This document shows, piece after piece, positions 18,370 to 25,636 of a DNA stretch of 27,478 nucleotides (the first letter of the stretch is position 1; every line of letters starts with the position of its first letter). This stretch comes from JABAAI01 sp965242745. Its GTDB lineage: Bacteria; Spirochaetota; Leptospiria; Leptospirales; Leptonemataceae. The translations under genes and the position numbers were made by a program. The notes below the pieces were generated by a model, which saw only the letters and a program-made list of their open reading frames with translations, was not told the DNA's origin and made no database searches. The stretch lies in assembly GCA_965242745.1 (NCBI GenBank), contig CBDETG010000094.1, forward strand, positions 1-27,478. Direction: 5' to 3'.

Positions 18370-18765
18370 TCAGTTAGCTTTCGCCTTGCACGCATCCTTT
18401 TTTGAAATATGTTCATAGAGCGTTTTGCCTGGGTAAAGTATACCTAAAGTAGGCGAATAGAATTTTCTACTAATTCTTTCTGCCATGTCGCTCCGGGTCG
18501 CATGCAAATACGCGGGTGTTTTGTTGCGATACCTAATTCCATCGCTTGCAAATTGCGCACGATCAGCACGATATACTTGATCCTTCCTGCGACTTTGACT
18601 TTATCTCATGGGCTATTGCTTATCTTTGATAAGCCTAATCCTGTAGCAATTTTTCTGCAGCTCATGTCCCGCCTCTCTTCTTTTTTCGATGACACAAGGA
18701 TCTTCGTATGTTATTTTGTATGCGCCTTTAGCTCCTTTTTCTAGGGTTTAGATTTGCCTAAATGG
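18370..18765 (-). pseudogene. IS30-family transposase relic (N-terminal part, broken)
   Basis: Reading the - strand across three frames gives the N-terminal half of an IS30-type transposase: AYKITYEDPCVIEKRREAGH, then in a second frame RKIATGLGLSKISN (the helix-turn-helix 'xxIAxxLGxSxSTIS'), then YRADRAQFASD, and finally FYSPTLGIL and KTLYEHISKKD (the 'SPeqI...eTIYxxI' block). Stops and frameshifts interrupt it, and the whole DDE catalytic half is missing after about 18370. No terminal inverted repeats were found. It marks an old insertion and supports reading this stretch as an accessory patch. The + strand frame in the same place is its shadow. Confidence 0.6.
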
Positions 18766-18828
18766 GGGCAGTAGCCTTGGTTGTCCTACATCATTTTTGC
18801 ATTATTTTGTCCTAGTCAGATTGAGTTG

Positions 18829-19051
18829 GCACAAGCCACACTTGCATATAGCTATTTTTTCTTGACTCTTAGCAAATCTTTGCTTAGCAGTAAAATAATG
18901 CTTGCTTGTCTTGTGCTTTTTTAGTCTATTGTAGCATATAGCATGAGGCCGCCTGGCTGCTTACCAAAGGCAGGCGAGACAGGATAAAGTATTAGCCCTT
19001 GTATGGGTATGGCGATTGCATATAAGGCAGGCAGGCTTTTATTATCATGGA
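18829..19051 (+). repeat. 223-bp direct repeat, copy 1 (upstream block of the repeat gene)
   Basis: The block appears base-for-base identical to 19824-20046, at an offset of 995 with no gap found. It ends five bases into the coding region, so it contains the whole upstream region and the start codon of each of two paralogous genes. Inside are a near-consensus -35 (TTGACT), AT-rich tracts, and an inverted repeat CGCCTG/CAGGCG (18950-18976). It may be a shared promoter and leader carried by recent duplication. The 18781-18828 stretch before it shows nothing. Confidence 0.85.
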
Positions 19052-19773
19052 AACAAAGAAAACAAAAGAAAAGCTTACAAGCATACAAGAGCTAAGAGAC
19101 ACGCCTGTCGGCTTTGGCTTTTTCTTAGAGTATATACAGAGTCAAGCTGGCAGTGCAAAACTGGATAGCTTAGAAAGTAAAGTAGATAAACAGACAAGCA
19201 GACTGGATAGCTTAGAAAATAAAGTAGATAAACAGACAACAGACAAGCAGGCTGGATAGCTTAGAAAATAAAGTAGATAAACAGACAAGCAGACTGGATA
19301 GCTTAGAAAGTAAAGTAGATAAACAGACAAGCAGACTGGATAGCTTAGAAAGTAAAGTAGATAAACAGACAAGCAGACTGGATGGCTTAGAAAGTAAAGT
19401 AGATCAACAGACAAGCAGACTGGATAGCTTAGAAAGTAAAGTAGATAAACAGACAAGCAGACTGGATGGCTTAGAGAGTAAAGTAGATAAACAGACAAGC
19501 AGGCTGGATAGCTTAGAAAATAAAGTAGATAAACAGACAAGCAGGCTGGACAAGCTGGAGTCTGGCCTTGACTGGTTAAAGTGGAGTCTATTAGCTGGTC
19601 TTGCTGCCATCGGGCTTTGCTTTATAGCGGTCTTGTTTATGATAAGAGACACAAAGCAAGACATAGTAGAAAATAGAAAGCTGCTTATACAGCTTATACA
19701 AAAGCAGGCCTTTACAAACAAGACAAGCCAACAAGATATAAAGCAGAGCAAAGAGAGCCAAGCCAAGCGATAG
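19047..19773 (+). pseudogene. Coiled-coil repeat membrane protein, frameshifted (possibly phase-variable)
   Basis: As it stands the frame stops at 19259 after 70 codons. A 7-base tandem duplication (AACAGAC twice, 19231-19244) lies in the second repeat unit. Removing one copy restores a 239-residue protein ending at TAG 19771-19773. That protein has a 38-residue charged N-terminus, nine units of LDSLESKVDKQTSR (two heptads each, a long coiled coil), LDWLKWS, one membrane segment (LLAGLAAIGLCFIAVLFMI) and a polar tail with ENRKLLIQLIQKQ. The coiled coil followed by a C-terminal anchor recalls the Bdr proteins of Borrelia in architecture only. The tail and the upstream block are shared with the gene at 20042. 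The downstream frame is intact and free of stops, which suggests recent or reversible inactivation rather than old decay. Confidence 0.7.
19161..19545 (+). repeat. Nine tandem 42-bp units coding for a coiled coil
   Basis: Units start at 19161, 19203, 19252, 19294, 19336, 19378, 19420, 19462 and 19504. All are 42 bases except the second, which is 49 because of the 7-base duplication. Differences are few (AGT/AAT, TAGC/TGGC, TAAA/TCAA). Because 42 is a multiple of three, gain or loss of whole units keeps the frame. There are no spacers, so this is not a CRISPR array. Confidence 0.9.
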
Positions 19774-19823
19774 CCAAGTCTGCGTATATACTCTCTATTC
19801 ACTAGAAAAACACGGCTGCACCA

Positions 19824-20046
19824 GCACAAGCCACACTTGCATATAGCTATTTTTTCTTGACTCTTAGCAAATCTTTGCTTAGCAGTAAAATAATGCTTGC
19901 TTGTCTTGTGCTTTTTTAGTCTATTGTAGCATATAGCATGAGGCCGCCTGGCTGCTTACCAAAGGCAGGCGAGACAGGATAAAGTATTAGCCCTTGTATG
20001 GGTATGGCGATTGCATATAAGGCAGGCAGGCTTTTATTATCATGGA
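19824..20046 (+). repeat. 223-bp direct repeat, copy 2
   Basis: This block matches 18829-19051 with no difference I could find, ending just inside the coding region of the second paralogue. Its inverted repeat CGCCTG/CAGGCG is at 19945-19971. The lack of divergence points to very recent duplication or gene conversion. Confidence 0.85.
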
Positions 20047-20365
20047 TACGCAAGAAACAAAAGAAGCGGGCTTTACTCCCATGCAGACTATACAGATAAA
20101 ACAAGACCAGCTGAGTCTTAGTTTTGACTGGCTAAAGTGGAGTCATAAAAACCTTGCTACAATAGTGCTCTCAGTTATGGGAATAGGTTTTGCTATTATG
20201 GGAGTCTGCTTTGCAGTTATCTTTTTTATACTAGCAGATACAAAGCAAGACATACAAAAGCTAGAGTCTGGCATACAGGAAAACAGGAAACTACTTATAC
20301 AGCTTATACAAAAACAGACAGGGCAACAAACAAGCCAGCAAGATATAAGGCAAGCAAGACCGTAA
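20042..20365 (+). CDS. Small single-pass membrane protein, paralogue of the repeat gene
   Basis: The protein has 107 residues. It starts MDTQETKE, like METKKTKE in the neighbour, then has a short linker in place of the coiled-coil repeats. It shares FDWLKWS, has one membrane segment (about residues 40-65, IVLSVMGIGFAIMGVCFAV), and shares the tail DTKQDI, ENRKLLIQLIQKQ and SQQDI. It is intact. It probably sits in the inner membrane with both ends polar. The start codon lies inside the 223-bp repeat and has only a distant AGGCAGG, so initiation may be weak or use another signal. I recognise no named family and claim no function. The pair looks like a duplicated gene whose first copy gained, or second copy lost, the repeat array. 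Confidence 0.65.
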   Translation: MDTQETKEAGFTPMQTIQIKQDQLSLSFDWLKWSHKNLATIVLSVMGIGFAIMGVCFAVIFFILADTKQDIQKLESGIQENRKLLIQLIQKQTGQQTSQQDIRQARP

Positions 20366-20600
20366 AGAGACAAGCTAATCGATAGTCTTTTTTATTCATT
20401 ATCGGGGAGCCTCCCACTATACAGACTTTACTCATAATCTAAGAAGGCAATAATAAGACTATAAGTATATGTTATACATAATGTCTCTTTTGCGTTAAAA
20501 TAAAATGTCCGTAGCTTACAAGAGCTGCCATGTATTTTTTACTTTATCTTTTAGGCTAAAGAACAGATACTTGCATTTCTCAAAGGCTTGAGAGAGAAAA
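20366..20600. other. Intergenic stretch before hldD
   Basis: The stretch is AT-rich, with a small palindrome TATGTTATACATA and a possible promoter TTGCGT-16-TAGCTT before hldD. No gene was seen. CGATA/TATCG flanks a T-run just after the small membrane gene and could be a weak terminator. Confidence 0.25.
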
Positions 20601-21593
20601 ATGATCCTTGTAACAGGCGCAGCAGGCTTGATAGGCAGCGCTGTAGCGCGTCTTTTGAATCGTAGAGGCCATAAAGACCTGCTTTTGGTCGACCATTTGG
20701 GCCAATCTGAGAAATGGAAGAATCTGCGTTCTTTGGAGTTCAGGCATTATATGGAAAAGGGCGAGTTTCTGGATAGAGTAGAAAGCGCGCTGCAGCACGG
20801 GCAGGCAAAAGAATTAGAAGACATCAGCGCTATTGCGCATCTAGGCGCCCAAAGTTCCACTAACGAAAGGAATGCAAGCTACTTAATAGAAAATAATTAT
20901 CGTTACTCTATACGGCTGGCGCGCTTTGCGCAGGCAAAGAATATACGCATGGTTTATGCCTCCAGCGCTGCAAGCTACGGGGCAGGAGAGTCCGGCTTTA
21001 TAGATGATCTTGAGGGCTTAGAAAAACTGCGTCCTCTCAATGCCTATGGTTATTCCAAGCATCTTTTTGATCTATGGCTTAAGCGCAACAACGCCACAAA
21101 GCTTTTTGCAGGTATCAAGTATTTTAACGTTTTTGGTCCTAATGAATACCATAAGGGCGATATGCGTTCCTTAGTCTACCAAGCCTTCGGACAGATCAAG
21201 GAGAGCGGCAGCCTAAGGCTCTATAAGAGTTACCATCCTGACTATGAAGACGGCAAGCAAATGCGGGATTTTCTATATGTGGAAGATGCTGCGCGTATGA
21301 CCGTCCATCTCCTTTTGGATCGTACTGAGGCTTATGGTATTTTTAATGCGGGGAGCGGCACGCCTCACAGTTGGTTGGATTTGGCGGAGACTGTTTTTAA
21401 GGCTATGGGAAAGAAAATGCGCATTGAGTTTATTGCAATGCCGCCGGCGATGCGCAAAACATACCAATACTACACCTGCGCCTCTATGGAAGGCCTTCGG
21501 TCTCATGCCTATCAGGAGAAGATCACAAGCCTGGCAGATGCTGTGGAGGATTATATCCGCCATTACTTATTGAGAGAAGAACCATATGCCTGA
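20601..21593 (+). CDS. hldD: ADP-L-glycero-D-manno-heptose 6-epimerase
   Basis: This enzyme converts ADP-D-glycero- to ADP-L-glycero-beta-D-manno-heptose, the last step of making the heptose of LPS inner core; it acts in the cytoplasm. It has 330 residues, normal for the family. It belongs to the extended short-chain dehydrogenases, with the NAD(P) motif GAAGLIG at 6-12, HLGAQSSTNER near 80-90, the catalytic Tyr149-x3-Lys153 (YGYSK), and the HldD-specific block KYFNVFGPNEYHKGDMRSL followed by MRDFLYVEDAA. The ATG has GAGAGAG upstream. A different sugar-nucleotide epimerase is less likely because of the HKGDM block. Its presence argues that the cell makes a heptose-containing LPS. truB follows 76 bases later. 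Confidence 0.9.
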   Translation: MILVTGAAGLIGSAVARLLNRRGHKDLLLVDHLGQSEKWKNLRSLEFRHYMEKGEFLDRVESALQHGQAKELEDISAIAHLGAQSSTNERNASYLIENNYRYSIRLARFAQAKNIRMVYASSAASYGAGESGFIDDLEGLEKLRPLNAYGYSKHLFDLWLKRNNATKLFAGIKYFNVFGPNEYHKGDMRSLVYQAFGQIKESGSLRLYKSYHPDYEDGKQMRDFLYVEDAARMTVHLLLDRTEAYGIFNAGSGTPHSWLDLAETVFKAMGKKMRIEFIAMPPAMRKTYQYYTCASMEGLRSHAYQEKITSLADAVEDYIRHYLLREEPYA

Positions 21594-21669
21594 TATTCTT
21601 ATGCTTCTTTATATTTACCTAAGATAGACCTGGGATTTTTAGACCTGCTCTGCATGGATAGATTGTAAT

Positions 21670-22605
21670 ATGAAAGCTGTCAGTGCTGCTTCCAATGCGC
21701 TCTGTGGAGCCGTGATGGCCGACAAGCCTGAAGGGATGCCATCTACTGCCTTAGTTGCGGCTCTCCGGCGCAAGCTGGGTATGCAAAAGGCAGGCCATAC
21801 CGGCATTCTGGACCGTGCAGCAAGCGGTCTTATGCTGCTCTTGCTAGGACGAGCTACCTGTTTTGCTGATTTTTTTTTACATGCGGATAAGGAATATGTT
21901 GTTGATTTTCATTTTGGCAGGGCGACGGATACGCATGATAGAGACGGCACAGTAACAGCAGAAATAACAAAAGCAGCTGCGCAAAACTTCCTTAGAGAAA
22001 AACAAGATACAATTCAAGCGCATATAGCAGCGTGGATCAACTTAGAAAGACAGCATCCTCCCATATATTCCGCTTTGAAAAAAGATGGGAAGCGTCTATC
22101 TGATCAAGCGCGTCTAGGCTATGCCGTAGAAACAAGCCCCCGCCCTATTAAGATATATACAAGCAAGTTATTAGAGTATGACGTAGAAAGATCGCGCCTG
22201 CAAGTCCTCCTGCATGTAAGCGGCGGAACGTATGTGCGCTCTCTTGCCAGAGACCTTGGCAAAGCATTAGGTATCCCGGTGTGCCTAGGCGCTTTACGCA
22301 GGAGCGCTGTGGGAGTACACCGCCTTGACCAAAACTCATGGGAACCTGAAAAAAATCATCCGCAGATCCTCAGCCCCCAGCAAATTTTACCCGAATGGCC
22401 TTGTATGAAAGCTCTTATGCCTCAGCACGTAAATAAAGTAATGAAGGGCGCAATATTGCCTATACAATCTTTGCAGGGTGAAGCGCCAAAGAAAGTCCAG
22501 CAAAACTTTTTTATTGAAAATGAAGAAGGTACAGCGCTGGCATGGGCTGTGCGAACTACAGGCGCTTACCGCTACCGCAGAATCCTCAAAGCCTCAATAG
22601 ACTAG
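21670..22605 (+). CDS. truB: tRNA pseudouridine(55) synthase TruB
   Basis: TruB makes the pseudouridine at position 55 in the T-loop of tRNAs. It has 311 residues. The family motif reads GHTGILDRAASGLM with the catalytic Asp48; the usual Pro after Asp is Arg here, a mild departure. The second motif is FGRATDTHDRDG, then HPPIYSALKKDGKRL and GTYVRSLARDLGKALG. The last two pair with the active-site Tyr and Arg of the family. The first ATG (21670) has no strong Shine-Dalgarno, and an inner ATG at 21715 (MADKPEGM) would still give a complete domain. TruB genes often sit beside rbfA or rpsO, but not here. The C-terminal 60-70 residues resemble the usual weakly conserved tail. Confidence 0.92.
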   Translation: MKAVSAASNALCGAVMADKPEGMPSTALVAALRRKLGMQKAGHTGILDRAASGLMLLLLGRATCFADFFLHADKEYVVDFHFGRATDTHDRDGTVTAEITKAAAQNFLREKQDTIQAHIAAWINLERQHPPIYSALKKDGKRLSDQARLGYAVETSPRPIKIYTSKLLEYDVERSRLQVLLHVSGGTYVRSLARDLGKALGIPVCLGALRRSAVGVHRLDQNSWEPEKNHPQILSPQQILPEWPCMKALMPQHVNKVMKGAILPIQSLQGEAPKKVQQNFFIENEEGTALAWAVRTTGAYRYRRILKASID

Positions 22606-22649
22606 GCGGCTCTAGTTTTTGCAGTTTCTTTGCAAGATGCAAAAAAGCA

Positions 22650-24137
22650 ATGAATTTGAGACGAATACGAGAACATATGCGAATACAGGCTGGGCCATGC
22701 GCTTTCCTCTTCCCCCTTTGCTTTGCTTTGTTGCTTTGGCAGGCCTGCCATCTTTTGGCACAGGAACAAAGCTCTTCCCGTACCAAAGCGCAGCTTCATT
22801 TGGATAAGGCCTTGCTTGCTTTATCCAAGCTTGATATACGGGAAACAAAAAAGCAATTAGAGCTCGCATACAACCCAGCTCTTCCTTACAGCGCCAAGGC
22901 GCTGACGATCCGAGCCATGCTTGCTCTTGCCCAAGGCTCTCTCAAAACTTCGCAGGAAAGCTTTCTACAGCTCTTTTTGTCCTATCCTAAGCCAAGAAAA
23001 GACAGATTAGCATATGTTATAGCGCACAGCTTTTTGGAAAATGCAGAGTATCAGAAAGCCGCAGCATACTTTTGGCATGCTTGGCGCTATGCTGCTAAGC
23101 CTGCCAAAAGTGACTCCCTATCTAAAGTAAAAGCCATTGCTGATCAAAAAAGACTGCAAGAGCTCCTTGCAAAAGTCAGCCTGAGTCCCCTCCATTGCCC
23201 TGCAAGAGGACAGGATTTGTCTTCCCTTTATGAGCAAGAGCCCGCTATTTCAAAAAAAAAAGGACAGCATTACCTTGCGCTGTGGTACTTTTTATCTGAG
23301 GCGCAGGCTTTGCCTGCCAGGGAGGCTGCCCTTGCAGCCTACTTTGCATACAGCTATCTAGCAGACACTGGCCAGGGCAAAGAGAAAAAGCGCAGCCTCC
23401 TTAGATACTTACAAGAACTGCCCTTGCTCTCTTCCATCTCGCCTCCTTTGCTTGCCTTGCTGCGCAATCCAAACAAGCCGGCTCATCATACAAGATGTAT
23501 CAGCAGGCTCAGGCAAAGCATTGCCTTAGCAGAAAGGACATACAAACAAGCTCACGTACACAGGGCGCGCAGCTTCTTGGCCTTTGCCCACAAGTATTTG
23601 GAGAGAGCCTTAGAAAATGCCATGTTTCTTTTGCGTGACATAAAAAGCGCCTATGACTATGGCCTTTATTTAGAACAAAATGCGCGCTATAGGAAGGCCC
23701 TGCATGTGCTGCGAATATCTCTGCAGCACTTTGCGCGCAGCATCCCGCTTTTACAGGAGCAGATGGAGCTGACTGCTTTTAGGGCCTATGGCCTTGCGCT
23801 GGAAGAAATATTGCTGAGTCTTGCCCGAGTCTACAAGGCATTGGGCAGCATCTCTGATGCAGAGAGTATCAAAGCCATGGTCTCCCATAACAGCGCCTAT
23901 GTACATCATCCTCATAAAACAAAAAGCAATCTTAGACTATGGCAAAGATCCTTTCTTGGCCTTTGCCATAGTCATATGTATAACCGGGAAGCGCTGCTAT
24001 TGTTAGTTCATAGTACAGAGCAAGGCAGGGATAAAAACAAGAGGGCTTTCTATCAAAAAAAGCTCCATGAACGTGACCTGAAGATGGCAGACAAGGAATT
24101 AGCGGGGGCTTTTTCTTATTTGCTGGAGTCTTTTTAG
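22650..24137 (+). CDS. Exported TPR-like helical repeat protein
   Basis: The protein has about 495 residues from the ATG at 22650; the open frame reaches back into truB, but the signal peptide begins here. An inner ATG at 22677 is also possible. The leader (FLFPLCFALLLWQACHLLAQ) can be read as a signal peptide or as a lipobox, L-W-Q-A-C with Cys33. After it come helical pairs typical of TPR proteins (AKALTIRAMLALAQGSL, EYQKAAAYFWHAW, YRKALHVLRISLQHFA). It is predicted to be periplasmic or lipid-anchored and to bind a partner through its solenoid. It follows truB by 44 bases and may be co-transcribed. No specific family was recognised. Its style of repeats resembles the giant TPR protein at 4220-13039. 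Confidence 0.7.
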   Translation: MNLRRIREHMRIQAGPCAFLFPLCFALLLWQACHLLAQEQSSSRTKAQLHLDKALLALSKLDIRETKKQLELAYNPALPYSAKALTIRAMLALAQGSLKTSQESFLQLFLSYPKPRKDRLAYVIAHSFLENAEYQKAAAYFWHAWRYAAKPAKSDSLSKVKAIADQKRLQELLAKVSLSPLHCPARGQDLSSLYEQEPAISKKKGQHYLALWYFLSEAQALPAREAALAAYFAYSYLADTGQGKEKKRSLLRYLQELPLLSSISPPLLALLRNPNKPAHHTRCISRLRQSIALAERTYKQAHVHRARSFLAFAHKYLERALENAMFLLRDIKSAYDYGLYLEQNARYRKALHVLRISLQHFARSIPLLQEQMELTAFRAYGLALEEILLSLARVYKALGSISDAESIKAMVSHNSAYVHHPHKTKSNLRLWQRSFLGLCHSHMYNREALLLLVHSTEQGRDKNKRAFYQKKLHERDLKMADKELAGAFSYLLESF

Positions 24138-24192
24138 AAGTGATCTCAAAAGCCCATGAAAGTGCAAAATGCCTCGAGCGCTCTGTCATCGA

Positions 24193-24250
24193 GCAATCTG
24201 CCGACCATTCTGGTCGTCGTCATGAACCTGCCTGAGGCTCCGGCGATTGC
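24193..24250. repeat. Imperfect inverted repeat between convergent genes
   Basis: GCAATCTGCCG (24193-24203) pairs with CGGCGATTGC (24241-24250) apart from one base, and just inside is a hairpin CGACCA-TTC-TGGTCG (24202-24216). It lies between the + strand TPR gene and the - strand gene at 24263. There is no T-run, so it may be a transcript-end structure or a small dispersed element. Confidence 0.35.
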
Positions 24251-24262
24251 ATAAAGCAGCGC

Positions 24263-25045
24263 TTAGGGCTTTGCAGCTTGTAAGTACCTATGGAAGGCTG
24301 CAAAGCGGTCCTTTTCGCCTGTTTTAGCTATGGGATAATGCGCATAGCATTTCAGGTCACGGATCGGCACATCAAAGAGAGTATGCTTATGCCTTAGACT
24401 AAAGCGCGCGCCAGTAGAGCAAGTATGCCATTCCTCAAAGCTGAATTCTATGCCATCCCAAGGCAGAACAGAGGCCCACAACTGCCATCGTATAGGAAAG
24501 GAATCTTCATTGACAACAAAGAGATATGAGTCCCCCGGCGTATAGCCCCCTGATTCGTACTGCAGCAAGAGAGCTCTTTTCCCTACAAAAAGGACTTTGG
24601 CGCCCGGAGCTCGCATTTGAGAGAAAGGGTGCAGCCAGAAAAAATCGTTGGTATGACGCTTGTCAGCTTCCTCATACAATTTCCATCCCGCATCATGCGA
24701 AACTCTCTTCCCATCCGCAACAGCAAGGAAATTAGCGTGTTGATCATATTGCACTGCATAAGTCACCTTGCCCTCCTCCCAGACAACTTCACGATAAGCG
24801 CGAAAATTATCACGGAAATGCCTGGTAGAGCTTAAAGGGAAGAAGAAAGAAAGCGCAGCCGTTTTATTCCAAGCATCAAGACCGGCTGCTCTTTCGATTT
24901 TTGCGCGGAGCTGCTCTGCATCCGGGCCCTCTCGTCCAGCGGGCAAGGGCTGATCTAAAAAGAAAGCAACAAGCGCAAAGAGCAGCAAAGCGCATGCGCA
25001 TAAGAGCCCCACAGAACAAAGTAAAAATGCTAATGGTCTAGGCAT
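24263..25045 (-). CDS. Membrane-anchored periplasmic protein, unknown function
   Basis: The protein has 260 residues with an N-terminal hydrophobic segment (about 5-30, rich in Leu, Ala and Phe) that is either an uncleaved anchor or a signal peptide. The soluble part is rich in beta strands and aromatic residues: VVWEEGKVTYAVQYD, NDFFWLHPFSQMRAPGA, ALLLQYESGGYTPGDSYLF and FPIRWQLWA. This layout suggests a LolA-like open barrel that could hold a lipid or a lipoprotein. That is a weak structural guess, and no family motif was recognised. It stands alone, divergent from xseB and convergent with the TPR gene. The ATG has only AGAAG upstream. Confidence 0.65.
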   Translation of the reverse strand: MPRPLAFLLCSVGLLCACALLLFALVAFFLDQPLPAGREGPDAEQLRAKIERAAGLDAWNKTAALSFFFPLSSTRHFRDNFRAYREVVWEEGKVTYAVQYDQHANFLAVADGKRVSHDAGWKLYEEADKRHTNDFFWLHPFSQMRAPGAKVLFVGKRALLLQYESGGYTPGDSYLFVVNEDSFPIRWQLWASVLPWDGIEFSFEEWHTCSTGARFSLRHKHTLFDVPIRDLKCYAHYPIAKTGEKDRFAAFHRYLQAAKP

Positions 25046-25195
25046 AAAACTTCTATATTTGATAAAGCTTAAAAAAACGGGCAGCCTTTGAGAATCACGC
25101 TAAAAAAGAGTGAGCTATATAAGAGAGTCCACTAAAAAGTTTTGCTTTCGTAATCGTAGTTCGCGTCTTTTTCAAAGCAGATAAGACTTATCAAA

Positions 25196-25271
25196 ATCCC
25201 GCATAGCTTTATTAGAAGTAAAATATTCTTGCTTTTTATCCTGCATAGCTTTTTTTATCCTGCATAGCCTT
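25196..25271 (+). repeat. Three copies of an ATCCTGCATAGCTTT motif upstream of xseB
   Basis: Copies lie at 25196-25210 (ATCCCGCATAGCTTT), 25238-25252 and 25257-25271 (ATCCTGCATAGCCTT), all in the same direction. The spacing is 42 and then 19 bases. They fill the region just before the xseB start codon and might be operator sites or slippage products. The rest of 25046-25296 is an AT-rich divergent promoter region. Confidence 0.5.
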
Positions 25272-25296
25272 TGTATTTGGGCTTTGCATCATTAAG

Positions 25297-25563
25297 ATGG
25301 ACGCTGAAACAAAAACACCCAGCTTTGAAGAAGCGATCCATCAATTAGAAGAAATTACCCGACAGCTAGAAAGAGGAAGCCTGACTTTGGAAGAATCTAT
25401 AGCAGCCTACGAAAGAGGCTTAGAGCTTAGTACGATTTGCAAAAAGAGTCTTGAAAAAGCAGAGCGCAAATTGGAGCACTTGTCAGAGAATAAGGAAGGG
25501 AAGGTAGAGCATAACAACGTAGAAGGAGGCCTTGCAAAGCAGAACGAGCTTTTTGAGCCCTAA
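25297..25563 (+). CDS. xseB: Exodeoxyribonuclease VII small subunit
   Basis: XseB joins XseA to form exonuclease VII, which degrades single-stranded DNA. It has 88 residues, in the normal range. The family signature is complete: FEEAIHQLEEITRQLERGSL, then TLEESIAAYERGLEL, and a helix KKSLEKAERKLE. It forms a two-helix coiled coil. The tail after about residue 65 is extra and acidic to polar. xseA is not in this window, whereas the two are often adjacent. The ATG at 25297 has only a weak ribosome site (TTAAG). The next gene is the aromatic-repeat protein, and an AGGAGG near the xseB end (25524-25529) sits too close to a TTG at 25532 to serve it well. Confidence 0.92.
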   Translation: MDAETKTPSFEEAIHQLEEITRQLERGSLTLEESIAAYERGLELSTICKKSLEKAERKLEHLSENKEGKVEHNNVEGGLAKQNELFEP

Positions 25564-25636
25564 CTTAGTCTGCCCCAAATGTAAGCCTAAACTGCAAGGC
25601 ATTCCGGCTTGCGACTCTCATTTTTCTTCCAAATAC

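Noticed and set aside
18502..18744. 80-codon + strand hydrophobic frame
   Set aside because: It is the complement of the IS30 transposase relic and has no ribosome site.
19161..19545. Possible CRISPR array
   Set aside because: The units follow each other directly with no unique spacers, and they translate as a regular heptad coiled coil.
19142..19829. Two long - strand open frames rich in CLSVYLLYFLS repeats
   Set aside because: They are the antisense of the 42-bp coiled-coil repeats. Because 42 is divisible by three, several frames stay open without coding.
25532..25636. Upstream extension of the aromatic-repeat gene from a TTG, with CPKC and an AGGAGG nearby
   Set aside because: The TTG is only two bases from the AGGAGG, the extension overlaps xseB, and the signal peptide begins after 25637.
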